From contig SCFE01000059.1 in NCBI GenBank assembly GCA_004352715.1, forward strand, positions 647,801 through 711,061: a stretch of DNA of 63,261 bases, read 5' to 3'. Position numbers and translations under genes: made by a program. The notes under the pieces were generated by a model, which saw nothing but the letters and a program-made list of their open reading frames with translations, made no database searches and was not told the DNA's origin. Source of the DNA: Hofstenia miamia (lineage: Eukaryota > Xenacoelomorpha > Acoela). Positions 35,422 through 46,818 of this stretch are shown here, piece by piece. Position 1 is the first letter of the stretch; each line of letters starts with the position of its first letter.

Positions 35422-35741
35422 TTAATGCCAACTGCACTCCACATCACATGGGCTAGTTCGGACCTAGCTTGGGCAGGGCCGAATTTAAAAAAACTTACTA
35501 TTCCGAAATACTGCACGCAAATACATTGAATTGTATGTAAGTTATAATTATAAAGTTGAAAAATAAAATTTATATTTTGGAGATTTGCATTACTTTTCTA
35601 AATTTCAATTTAGAAGATTCAATTTCAATGTTTATACTTTATTTATCATTCCAAATTTTGTTGGATTAAACCGACAAATCAAGGAATTTTTTCTGACAAT
35701 TTTTATAAAAATGGGCCTAAAATGAGCCAAGTTGGCATTAA
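35422..35741. mobile_element. TTAA-flanked MITE, about 320 bp (piggyBac-like ends possible)
   Basis: TTAATGCCAACT at 35422-35433 is matched exactly in reverse by AGTTGGCATTAA at 35730-35741. TTAA at both outer edges is the target sequence of piggyBac transposons. The interior has no open frame and contains several GGGCC-type patches that stand out from the AT-rich surroundings. The arms are short, so the class is uncertain. Confidence 0.5.
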
Positions 35742-37680
35742 CACTAGGACCGCCAAATGGGCCAATTTATTTGAAATTGAAATGTTTAAGCATAGGCAAT
35801 AGCAAATGTTGGCGCTTCTAGTGTCAACCTAAATGAGCTAGGCTGAATTCCAACCAGGCCTGGGCCTAAATTTTGGTCCATGTCAATCTCTGTTTAAACT
35901 AGTTTTTTAAAAATACAAATATTTCTTTGTCGACTTTTTTCAAACTTATTGTGAAATCTAGAAATTTTGCAATATTGACACATCTATTTCTGAGTAATGC
36001 TCTTCTGTATTAGTGAACGTTAGTGCTAAAGATTATTCCTGTACTGAAAGTCTTGAGTTGCCTAATATATCACTCAAGCTCTTTGAGGAAGCAACAACTG
36101 CCACTACAATCTCTTACTTAGCTAAAACCTAATGCCCCTAAGCAAAGTATTTCTCTTGGGAGTTTAATTGCTGCTTGAATTTAATTAATGCTGCATTTTT
36201 TGATGTTTGCACATCTGCTGAGACCTGCTAATCATATCCATTTATGTGTTATTATTTGTGATTGTGGACTGAGTTTATTCATAAGACAATATGTATATCG
36301 TATTTAGATGCTAAATCGCACACAATTAATGATAAAATTTTATAGTGCATGTATGTAACGAAGATAAGTTTTAGTTCTTATTAATCCACGTTCAAGACTA
36401 TATTGCAAAATGTCAACATCAAGAAAGATTTCACTAAATATAATAATAATTTTTTATCAAAGTATCCAAGAGCATGGATAATACCAAATATTCGAGCACG
36501 AATCGAAATTATTCGGAAAATCTAAGCAAAGTGGACGATTCTCAGTGAAATGACGTCAATTCAGTCGACAAATTTCGACAAATTGACATTTTTATGTTAT
36601 AGCTGTGACACGAAATTGTTTATAGCAGCAGATAAATTTAAAATTATATGAATGTAATTAATGTAGACCGAAATTTAACAATTTTAAATGTTTTTACATC
36701 ATTTATGCTCTCAGAAATGAATATTCTAGATCTTAGTCTCTCTCCAAAGTTTCACTTAGAGCTTAGTTAATCTCCAAAGTTTCCCTTTAAGAAACATATT
36801 TCGTACTATGTCACTCTATTAATTCATGGGATTGTATAAGGTATGAATGCCATTTTTAGTTCTGAGAAATCATTAAAATTTTGACTTACATATACATTAG
36901 TTGATTCTTGTTTTCTGCAGCACACTAAAGCTATTCTATTTTATGAAAAATTTTCGCTAAAAATATTTGCTAATATATGATTTAGCTTTTTATGAGAAGT
37001 TGTAAAAATATACCAGTTGTCTTATTCATGAATTTCTAAAGGTTTTTTTTTAAAAAAAACCTTAAGTTTTCTATTTTTTGTCGTAATTTTTGAAAAAATT
37101 TTTCTGGTTGAGATTGATGTAAATATTCGATATTGCTATGTTAAACTACAAGATTTTTTAGGGTTAAAGAAAGTTCTTTATGAATTTTAATTGTTCGATT
37201 AATTTCACAACAATTTAATTAATTTCATTAATTTTATCTGCAAGATTAACTAGGGAAGTAAGAGCAACTGTTTAAACTTTGAATATGGAATGAAATATTA
37301 ATGATAAATTTTATCATTTTTTCAAATTGATTCCATTTGGAAACATTTAAGGAACTTCGACTTGTCTGAAATGAAATCACACTTTGAATCTAGCAAAACA
37401 AGAAAATTAATCCATTAATTAAATTAGAAATTTATTACATTAGTAATGCAGGTCAGCACAGGATAATCCATTAATTACATTTTTAATAATATATTTCATT
37501 GTAAAATACCTAGCTCAGATTTGATTACTATAGAATTGAAATAATTTCATTGTTTATATATTGATTTTAACACGTATCTACAATCGATATTTAATCTAAA
37601 TTAATGGCTTATAGATTTTACTTTTTTTATTAATAAACCATCCACTATATCATGCACTAATGAATTATTTAGATTTCTTT
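35742..37680. other. Intronic, nothing recognised
   Basis: AT-rich intron sequence without recognisable coding or terminal-repeat structure. Confidence 0.5.
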
Positions 37681-37691
37681 TAATAAAAAAA

Positions 37692-37770
37692 AAATATATA
37701 TATATATATATATATGCTAAATATTTTGATTTAGATAAATAAATAAAAAATATATATATATATATATATA
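37692..37770. repeat. Paired (TA)n microsatellites
   Basis: Two TA tracts (about 37692-37715 and 37750-37770), each preceded by an A-run, separated by about 35 bases. Confidence 0.85.
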
Positions 37771-37895
37771 ATTTGTGCATGTTTTAAATATTAAATTGAA
37801 TGTCTGAATGACTGAGTTTTTGGCAAATTTGATAATATTGCGAAACTTGTCTGTTTTTGTACATGTCAAATGGCGTTGACAAAATTTGGTAAATA

Positions 37896-38788
37896 ATGGT
37901 TAACAAGCTCTTTATTTCTAAAGAAGTGCTTAGAAAAATAAAATAAAAATAAATTTACAAAACACTATACAAAATCCTATATAATTCCTTCCCAAGCGTG
38001 CAATTTTTTTGACGCCCCTAATATATCTTGATGGCTGAGAAGGTTGTGCTTTAGTTTACGTTTAAATATGCTTAAGCTGTCCGCAAAGCGTATTTGTTGG
38101 TCTAAATTGTTCCACATTCTTGCAGTTTTAATAATAAACGAATTATGCCATATAGCAGATGTACCTAACTTTAATACTATACATGTGCGATTGCGAGGGT
38201 TGAATTTTATGAGGGTTTCAAACAACTTAATTGAGCATGTGATTTTAGTGATGTATTTGTACATAATTACCAAGCTAGCATATTGAATATAGTACTTAGG
38301 TGCTAGTAGCTGGTATGTTTTAAGTAATGCGCTGGTTTGTTGCTTACTAATGTTTAATAAAGTCCGAACAGATCTATTGAAAATTGCATTTAAATTCTCA
38401 TTTTGTGCTATTGTTATTCCATTTAAGAGTGGGCATGCATATGAGAAATGGCTCATTACAAATGTATTTATCAAATGTGGTTCTTTTATTATTGTTCTTA
38501 ATTCACGAAGATATTCAATGCCAGAGTTCATGTTTCTCATCTTTTTTGAAAGGAATTCATGGAAATTTAGTTTCTTATCAATTTGGACACCTAGATATGT
38601 TACAACAGAAGATTGTTTAATGTTATTGTTTCTATCAATGCTTAATTCTATGTTCTCAGCTAAAGTACGAGTCTCATTTGGAGAAAAGATCATGAATTGT
38701 GTTTTATCAATGTTTATAGTTAGTGTGTTCATATTAAAGTATGCAATAATAATCGTATTATTATTATTAATATATTGTTCTGCCTAGA
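37896..38788 (-). mobile_element. 5'-truncated LINE: C-terminal part of reverse transcriptase
   Basis: The minus-strand frame 38732-37977 encodes 251 residues. It opens MNTLTINIDKTQFMIFSPNE, the L-(T/S)-(L/I)-N-x-x-KT-x-x-M-x-F motif that follows the catalytic YADD in CR1/Jockey-type RTs. Next come VVTYLGVQIDKKLNFHEFLS (the YLG-x-x-x-D-x-x-L-x-x motif of the RT thumb) and the post-RT tail ending KLHAWEGII. The same frame is open upstream to about 38788. An AATAAA-like signal near the 3' end precedes a short AT-rich junction. The frame is intact, so this is one of the younger LINE fragments here. Its 3' 155 bases recur at 41323-41477. Confidence 0.85.
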
Positions 38789-38892
38789 TATGTTTAAGAT
38801 CTTATATTTTTTCTGTTTATAGGTGAACTTTGGAAAAACTATAAGAAAAAAAACATTTTGTATATAACTCAGAAAAAACAAGCAACCCTATA

Positions 38893-39620
38893 TGTAAATT
38901 TTTGTTGTATTGAGATAAATCACAAAAAGATTTTGCATTTGAATTTCTTTTTTGAATGTCTGTCAGGCTCTTCTTACTTACACTAATTTATTACTTTCAT
39001 TCAAGTTCGTGGAACTTACTGCAACATGTTTATATCGCATTTTTACAGCATAATTTAACAAATTTCTAATAATTTTGTAAAAATAATTTACCAATATTAA
39101 TGTGATGATTTCAGTAAATCATACATCTGAGAAACTAAGAGATATTTGAGAACAAGGAGGAAAAAGTACGTAGGAGGACATCTAAACTCAGAGATATGCC
39201 TAAATATATGCAACATAAATTTATATGTAGCATAAATATATATAGTGTTTATTTTTTGGAATGTAACTTCTTTTACTCATTATTGAATATAGATTCTCAA
39301 AAACAGTTGGTGTACACTGCTGGAGAATTATTTCGATTTCTCCAGTTCGCTTCAAAGACTGCATATCTTTAATTTTGAAAAGTCAGTTCGACTATTCCGT
39401 GTCTCATTTTCGAGAGAATTTTAAATGAAAAGATAGTATCATGATTTAATAAATTGTACCTGATTCAATATAATATAATCCCAATATTAATAAATATAAA
39501 CGAGTGGATTTACGGTTGAATTTGTTAATGCAACACAAACTTCTTAAGTAATATGCAAAATAGATTTTATCAAATTTCACAATCTACCTTTGATTTCCTC
39601 AAAATTGGCCTAAATACAGG
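38893..39620. repeat. Duplicated block left of the 1000-N gap
   Basis: The segment from tgtaaatttttgttgtattg to ggcctaaatacagg recurs at 41501-42287 with scattered substitutions and indels (for example ggaaaaagtacgtaggag present only here). This looks like the other allele of the same locus, or a diverged local duplicate. Confidence 0.85.
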
Positions 39621-40620
39621 NNNNNNNNNNNNNNNNNNNNNNNNNNNNNNNNNNNNNNNNNNNNNNNNNNNNNNNNNNNNNNNNNNNNNNNNNNNNNNNN
39701 NNNNNNNNNNNNNNNNNNNNNNNNNNNNNNNNNNNNNNNNNNNNNNNNNNNNNNNNNNNNNNNNNNNNNNNNNNNNNNNNNNNNNNNNNNNNNNNNNNNN
39801 NNNNNNNNNNNNNNNNNNNNNNNNNNNNNNNNNNNNNNNNNNNNNNNNNNNNNNNNNNNNNNNNNNNNNNNNNNNNNNNNNNNNNNNNNNNNNNNNNNNN
39901 NNNNNNNNNNNNNNNNNNNNNNNNNNNNNNNNNNNNNNNNNNNNNNNNNNNNNNNNNNNNNNNNNNNNNNNNNNNNNNNNNNNNNNNNNNNNNNNNNNNN
40001 NNNNNNNNNNNNNNNNNNNNNNNNNNNNNNNNNNNNNNNNNNNNNNNNNNNNNNNNNNNNNNNNNNNNNNNNNNNNNNNNNNNNNNNNNNNNNNNNNNNN
40101 NNNNNNNNNNNNNNNNNNNNNNNNNNNNNNNNNNNNNNNNNNNNNNNNNNNNNNNNNNNNNNNNNNNNNNNNNNNNNNNNNNNNNNNNNNNNNNNNNNNN
40201 NNNNNNNNNNNNNNNNNNNNNNNNNNNNNNNNNNNNNNNNNNNNNNNNNNNNNNNNNNNNNNNNNNNNNNNNNNNNNNNNNNNNNNNNNNNNNNNNNNNN
40301 NNNNNNNNNNNNNNNNNNNNNNNNNNNNNNNNNNNNNNNNNNNNNNNNNNNNNNNNNNNNNNNNNNNNNNNNNNNNNNNNNNNNNNNNNNNNNNNNNNNN
40401 NNNNNNNNNNNNNNNNNNNNNNNNNNNNNNNNNNNNNNNNNNNNNNNNNNNNNNNNNNNNNNNNNNNNNNNNNNNNNNNNNNNNNNNNNNNNNNNNNNNN
40501 NNNNNNNNNNNNNNNNNNNNNNNNNNNNNNNNNNNNNNNNNNNNNNNNNNNNNNNNNNNNNNNNNNNNNNNNNNNNNNNNNNNNNNNNNNNNNNNNNNNN
40601 NNNNNNNNNNNNNNNNNNNN
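39621..40620. other. Assembly gap (1000 N)
   Basis: Exactly 1000 Ns, a round number suggesting unknown size; followed by a TA tract. Confidence 1.
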
Positions 40621-40644
40621 ATATATGTATATATATATATATAT

Positions 40645-41322
40645 CCTTCATTTTTTCCATGCAAATCCGAAGTCAAGTGTACAGGTGTCAGGCTTTTTAA
40701 AATTTCCATTTGACAACTGACTGTTTCCTTTGGTCCACTTGCAACTCTGCCCAAAGTTTTATTGAGATTCTTCATCTGAAAATGTCCTTTGCATATTTGA
40801 CGTTAGTAATCATATTAAGAGATATACAGTCCTTGACAAACGTGAAATAAATTCAATTTTTCTAACAGTTTTTGCCTGAAACTAAAAATCAGAGTGAGTT
40901 GTCGACATTTAGTTGCTTGCTTTGATGATCATATTGCTAAAAGGTAGTGCATACATAAGGCAGCTGTTAGCATATAACTGACTAATTTTCAAAACGAAAA
41001 GCGCAAAGGTGACTTTTCAACTTACAACATTTTAAATTTAACAAGATTATATCAAAATTGTATTTCGCTTCAAAAAGCAAGAAACAATTTGGAAAAACTT
41101 CATACAATTTTTGAAAATGGAAATGCCTTGTATATTAAACATAAATTCAAACACAACGCGATATTACTCATTTGTGAGAACTTAATAGGTGCATCTAATA
41201 CACAATACATTTTCTATGAATGTCTATTTTCCTCTATTGATATACATTTTGATTATATACATATTTTGTTGCAATATAATAATTTGTTATATTTATCATT
41301 AATAATAATAATAATAATAATA
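40645..41322. other. Intronic, nothing recognised
   Basis: Unique AT-rich sequence between the gap and the LINE 3' fragment; ends with an (AAT)n run at about 41301-41323. Confidence 0.5.
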
Positions 41323-41477
41323 ATGGTTAACAAGCTCTTTATTTCTAAAGAAGTGCTTAGAAAAATAAAATAAAAATAAATTTACAAAACACTATACAAA
41401 ATCCTATATAATTCCTTCCCAAGCGTGCAATTTTTTTGACGCCCCTAATATATCTTGATGGCTGAGAAGGTTGTGCT
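41323..41477 (-). mobile_element. LINE 3' terminus, second copy, with (ATT)n tail
   Basis: Same sequence as 37896-38055: atggttaacaagctctttat through gagaaggttgtgct. On the minus strand it ends in (ATT)n (41301-41323 as AAT repeats), the tail typical of this LINE type, which the other copy lacks. The sequence stops at a single N (41478), so the rest of this copy is missing from the assembly. Confidence 0.75.
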
Positions 41478-41500
41478 NTATATATATATATGTATATCAA

Positions 41501-42287
41501 TGTAAATTTTTGTTGTATTGAGATAAATAACAAAAAGATTTTGCATTTGAATTTCTTTTTTGAATGTCTGTCAGGCTCTTCTTACTTACACTAATTTACT
41601 ACTTCAAGTTCGTGGAACTTACTTGTTGAACTGCAACATGTTTATATCGCATTTTTACAGCATAATTTAACAAATTTCTTATAATTTATGTAAAAATAAT
41701 TTACCAATATTAATGTGATGATTTCAGTAAATCATTCATCTGAGAAACTAAGAGATATTTGAGAACAAGGAGGACATCTAAACTCAGAGATATGCCAAAA
41801 TATATGCAACATTAATTTATATGTAACATAAATATATATGGTGTTTATTTTTTGGAATGTAACTTCTTTTACTCATTATTGAATGTAGATTCTCAAAAAC
41901 AGTTGGTATACACTGCTGGAGAATTATTTCGATTTCTCCAGTTCGCTTCAAAGACTGCATATCTTTAATTTTGAAAAGTCATTTCGACTTCCGTGGCTTA
42001 TTTTCGAGAGAATTTTTAAATGAAAAGATAGTATCATGATTTAATAAATTGTACCTGATTCAATATAATATAATCCTCGAGAGAATTTTAAATGAAAAGA
42101 TAGTATCATGATTTAATAAATTGTACCTGATTCAATATAATATAATCCCAATATTAATAAATATAAACGAGTGGATTTACGGTTGAATTTGTTAATGCAA
42201 CACAAACTTCTTAAGTAATATGCAAAATAGATTTTATCAAATTTCACAATCTACCTTTGATTTCCTCAAAATTGGCCTAAATACAGG
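41501..42287. repeat. Duplicated block right of the 1000-N gap
   Basis: Second copy of 38893-39620. It contains an extra internal direct duplication of about 70 bp (cgagagaatttt...aatataatataatcc, 42003-42148) absent from the left copy. Confidence 0.85.
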
Positions 42288-42513
42288 AAATCGGTATGAA
42301 GAAAATATTTCTGTCTGCAAACTAGTTGATTTTGCTTAGATTATTCTGAATCTTGGGTAAGCATGTCATGCTTTGTCTAAATTCAAAATGACTTTGCTTT
42401 ACAAAAAGGCATTTATTTTTTCAAATTTGTCAAAGTTACGGTTTTACCAATAATATTGATTTTAAGACAGCATCTTGTTTGTTGCTATCTATGGATTTTC
42501 AATGAATCAATCT

Positions 42514-44457
42514 ACAAACGTGTGATAAATATACTTAAACAATATTCTAATATAACTTAGTAACTAGTTAACCCTAACCCTATGTGCTTATTTATTCAAT
42601 TTGAAGAAACATTTCGAAGACATTTTACCGCTTTTTGTATGAAAGATTTATCAAAAGTTTTAAAAGACTTTTTAGCTAAAATAATCTCATTAAATATTAC
42701 CCATCACTAAAGAGAATAAAAACAAAACTACTTTTTTGTTTTATCACAAATAAAAATAAAATACATTTGTTTTATGAAATATTTGTGTTATTACGCTCCA
42801 TAGTGTCCCTTTATATAAGCAGCTCGGATAACGTTAATAAATGCGACAACAAAATAAATAATACTTCAAAAATTAATAAAATTTCAAGTGCAGTTGATAT
42901 TCTACAATAAACCAATAAAACGTAGATCAATATATTTCATCGGGTATTGTCCAACATCTGAGACCAATTGCCTCTATATTTAAATTTTAAAATATAGTGT
43001 TTATAAGGCATACGGATTATATAATTCTTCATAAATTTTCATAGATATCGTAAAATACATTTCATAGACAGTCAGAACCCTTAGAATGGCGTGGCCTGAT
43101 GATTTTAGCCTTACCTAACAGAGCCCGTCTGGTATTTTTCTTGACACTTTCTCCACCCATTTGTGAACTTGCAATTAATTACAAGTGTGAAATGTGAAAT
43201 ATTCATTGATTTGCCTATCAATTTTCATTTGGAAAGCATCTTAACGATTCGGTGTTACAATTATAATCGATTGGTTATTCCCTAGTGTGCTTCATAATAC
43301 AAAACTCTGTATAGAATTTTCGCATGATTTCAGAATGAAGAGTACTTATATAGTTATAGGCAAATGGAAAACTCAAACGGAACGAAATCACATTACACAG
43401 TATAGGGATGTGTTGTATTGACAAAAAAGTATTCAGAAATATTCAGAGAAATATTCACATTTCCAAGAAAAATTGGGTGAATGTTATGATGGAACACATT
43501 TTTAAAATAAATGAAGGAAAACTATTTTTCAAAAAAGTCTAATCTCTAAAAAAATTGATTCAATGCAATTTCTACAAGAACTAAATTTTATTTAAAAGCA
43601 ATTGATCTTTGAAGTTCAAATTTATAATCTTTGAATTTTTTTGTATTTATCTAGTACTTTTTCAATGTGATGACAGACATTCCGAATATAGACCAGCTCA
43701 AGTTGTCACTTTCTTAATATTTCATGGGTTACTAAATTATAACTAAAGTGTTGAATTAAGTTTTACGAAAAAATATAAGTTACTGAATATTGCTTCTTAT
43801 TGTTTACAAGAATTTACACGAGCTTCGCTTTCCAAACAGTCAATATTAAATTTATATCAAGAAAAGTCACTCTTAATTTATTATGTAAACCATTTTCAGA
43901 TACAAACACTGCTAGTTTTAATGTCCATTATCTAAGATCCCATTGCATTTACAAACGAACAGTTTTTGTTGCTTTTTAGAAATCTTGCTAGTACTAAAAA
44001 TGTGTCTTTTTGTAATCTCATATCTATTACATCTTAACAAATCGTTGTTTTTAGTAATTACATGTTATTAACCCATTATTCACAACTTTTTAAACATTGT
44101 TTAAAGCTTCCAAGAGTTTGATTAGCAATCGGAAGAATTAGTATAATATATTTCTGGAAGAATTTTCACAAGGAATGTCAAAAACAATTTTTTTTGTTCG
44201 ATTGTTTAAATTTTGAAATAATTATAAATCACTAATTTAAAAACTTTTAGTTTAACCTTCTTCTGGATACCGGGAGTAGTAATTTGGCAGTTGCTGGAAA
44301 TTCTCTTCAGAATACGGATTCATATTTTCATCGAGAAAAGTAAGGATTCTTACTTGATTTTCTATTAATATATTTATAAAACTTCATCTTCAGTTGACCA
44401 TGAATATTATTCGAATGAAAGTACAGGTTTTTTAAAGAATATTGTGCAGTACTTCAC
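42514..44457. repeat. Tandem block copy A (about 1.94 kb, contains exon 2 copy A)
   Basis: The block begins with acaaacgtgtgataaatata and ends with gtgcagtacttcacaa, which runs directly into the start of copy B. The offset between the copies is 1,942 bp at the left end and 1,944 bp at the exon. The few differences I see cluster near 43400-43480 (cacagtatag against cacaggcatag, attcag against actcag, catttcc against caattcc, and one extra A). Confidence 0.9.
44251..44339 (+). CDS. BACE: BACE-like protease, exon 2 copy A with catalytic DTGS
   Basis: This 89-nt exon lies between an acceptor (aaacttttag, ending 44250) and a donor (GTAAGG, from 44340). It encodes 29 residues plus two bases, FNLLLDTGSSNLAVAGNSLQ and then nine more. 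Residues 6-8 (DTG) are the first catalytic aspartate motif of pepsin-fold proteases; the LLLDTGSSNLAVA context is of BACE type. It starts in phase 0, matching exon 1, so the junction reads GTPPQK-FNLLLDTGSSN. It ends in phase 2, matching exon 3, where AA plus G makes a lysine. Intron 1 before it is about 18.4 kb. A second copy with the same coding sequence follows 1,944 bp downstream. Without this exon the protein would have no active site. Confidence 0.88.
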
Positions 44458-46399
44458 AAACGTGTGATAAATATACTTAAACAATATTCTAATATAACTT
44501 AGTAACTAGTTAACCCTAACCCTATGTGCTTATTTATTCAATTTGAAGAAACATTTCGAAGACATTTTACCGCTTTTTGTATGAAAGATTTATCAAAAGT
44601 TTTAAAAGACTTTTTAGCTAAAATAATCTCATTAAATATTACCCATCACTAAAGAGAATAAAAACAAAACTACTTTTTTGTTTTATCACAAATAAAAATA
44701 AAATACATTTGTTTTATGAAATATTTGTGTTATTACGCTCCATAGTGTCCCTTTATATAAGCAGCTCGGATAACGTTAATAAATGCGACAACAAAATAAA
44801 TAATACTTCAAAAATTAATAAAATTTCAAGTGCAGTTGATATTCTACAATAAACCAATAAAACGTAGATCAATATATTTCATCGGGTATTGTCCAACATC
44901 TGAGACCAATTGCCTCTATATTTAAATTTTAAAATATAGTGTTTATAAGGCATACGGATTATATAATTCTTCATAAATTTTCATAGATATCGTAAAATAC
45001 ATTTCATAGACAGTCAGAACCCTTAGAATGGCGTGGCCTGATGATTTTAGCCTTACCTAACAGAGCCCGTCTGGTATTTTTCTTGACACTTTCTCCACCC
45101 ATTTGTGAACTTGCAATTAATTACAAGTGTGAAATGTGAAATATTCATTGATTTGCCTATCAATTTTCATTTGGAAAGCATCTTAACGATTCGGTGTTAC
45201 AATTATAATCGATTGGTTATTCCCTAGTGTGCTTCATAATACAAAACTCTGTATAGAATTTTCGCATGATTTCAGAATGAAGAGTACTTATATAGTTATA
45301 GGCAAATGGAAAACTCAAACGGAACGAAATCACATTACACAGGCATAGGGATGTGTTGTATTGACAAAAAAGTATTCAGAAATACTCAGAGAAATATTCA
45401 CAATTCCAAGAAAAAATTGGGTGAATGTTATGATGGAACACATTTTTAAAATAAATGAAGGAAAACTATTTTTCAAAAAAGTCTAATCTCTAAAAAAATT
45501 GATTCAATGCAATTTCTACAAGAACTAAATTTTATTTAAAAGCAATTGATCTTTGAAGTTCAAATTTATAATCTTTGAATTTTTTTGTATTTATCTAGTA
45601 CTTTTTCAATGTGATGACAGACATTCCGAATATAGACCAGCTCAAGTTGTCACTTTCTTAATATTTCATGGGTTACTAAATTATAACTAAAGTGTTGAAT
45701 TAAGTTTTACGAAAAAATATAAGTTACTGAATATTGCTTCTTATTGTTTACAAGAATTTACACGAGCTTCGCTTTCCAAACAGTCAATATTAAATTTATA
45801 TCAAGAAAAGTCACTCTTAATTTATTATGTAAACCATTTTCAGATACAAACACTGCTAGTTTTAATGTCCATTATCTAAGATCCCATTGCATTTACAAAC
45901 GAACAGTTTTTGTTGCTTTTTAGAAATCTTGCTAGTACTAAAAATGTGTCTTTTTGTAATCTCATATCTATTACATCTTAACAAATCGTTGTTTTTAGTA
46001 ATTACATGTTATTAACCCATTATTCACAACTTTTTAAACATTGTTTAAAGCTTCCAAGAGTTTGATTAGCAATCGGAAGAATTAGTATAATATATTTCTG
46101 GAAGAATTTTCACAAGGAATGTCAAAAACAATTTTTTTTGTTCGATTGTTTAAATTTTGAAATAATTATAAATCACTAATTTAAAAACTTTTAGTTTAAC
46201 CTTCTTCTGGATACCGGGAGTAGTAATTTGGCAGTTGCTGGAAATTCTCTTCAGAATACGGATTCATATTTTCATCGAGAAAAGTAAGGATTCTTACTTG
46301 ATTTTCTATTAATATATTTATAAAACTTCATCTTCAGTTGACCATGAATATTATTCGAATGAAAGTACAGGTTTTTTAAAGAATATTGTGCAGTACTTC
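44456..46399. repeat. Tandem block copy B (about 1.94 kb, contains exon 2 copy B)
   Basis: This is the second head-to-tail copy of the block at 42514. It ends at gtgcagtacttcacaa|ctaattt, where unique sequence resumes. Identity to copy A is nearly complete over its whole length, intronic positions included, which argues for a very recent event or an unmerged allele. Confidence 0.9.
46195..46283 (+). CDS. BACE: BACE-like protease, exon 2 copy B (duplicate of the catalytic exon)
   Basis: By eye this copy is base-for-base the same exon as copy A, with the same acceptor (acttttag) and donor (GTAAGG), phases 0 and 2, and the DTGSSN motif. It lies in the second of two tandem blocks of about 1.94 kb. 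Because 89 is not a multiple of three, splicing both copies together shifts the frame, and the reading frame reaches TAG at the fifth codon of exon 3 (AGT CAA GTA CAT TAG). Only one copy can be used per transcript. The lack of coding divergence suggests a very recent duplication or two haplotypes assembled in series. The sequence alone cannot tell these apart. Confidence 0.75.
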
Positions 46400-46818
46400 A
46401 CAACTAATTTAAAAGGATGCGGTTTGTAATGGCAATGTTGAAAACAGTAACCACTCTGCACAGTGCGCCAGTCTCTAGACACAAGTGATTGAGGCTTACA
46501 TTTGTAAACTGCAGATAGGCACCAATTGTTGAGGCAAATAATTGTTCTATCAATGATATGAGTTTGTAATTATATATGCTCTTTGTTTTTGCATTATATA
46601 TACATTTATATATATATATATATATATCCATAGCGACCTAAGTTCAATAGGATTAGCCAATCTAAAGGGAATAACATAGCTAAGTAGTAGTAGCTGAAAA
46701 ATCAAAACAATTTAGGTAAGTATTTTTTGCACCCATAATTATCACTAGTGGAAAAATTAATGGAATATTGTAAATACAATACTAGTTTTATTGGTTTTAC
46801 ATTACTTAAAAATACAAA

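Larger units (their letters stand above)
25824..44250 (+). other. Intron 1 of the BACE-like gene (about 18.4 kb)
   Basis: The intron is bounded by GTAAGA at 25824 and TTTTAG at 44250, both phase 0. It holds a Tc1 relic (29450-30876), a THAP transposase relic (about 32930-34300), a TTAA-flanked MITE (35422-35741), a minus-strand LINE 3' fragment (37896-38788), a 1000-N gap (39621-40620) and duplicated blocks on both sides of that gap. If copy B of exon 2 is the one used, the intron extends to 46194. Confidence 0.75.

Noticed and set aside
38350-38787. 145-codon + strand frame
   Set aside because: It is the complement of the well-supported LINE RT frame on the minus strand.
39553-40775. Long open frames of 353-401 codons on both strands
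   Set aside because: They consist almost entirely of unknown residues from the 1000-N gap.
46404-46631. 75-codon minus-strand frame after the exon block as an extra BACE exon
   Set aside because: It is on the opposite strand to the gene, includes TA-repeat residues and has no aspartyl protease similarity.
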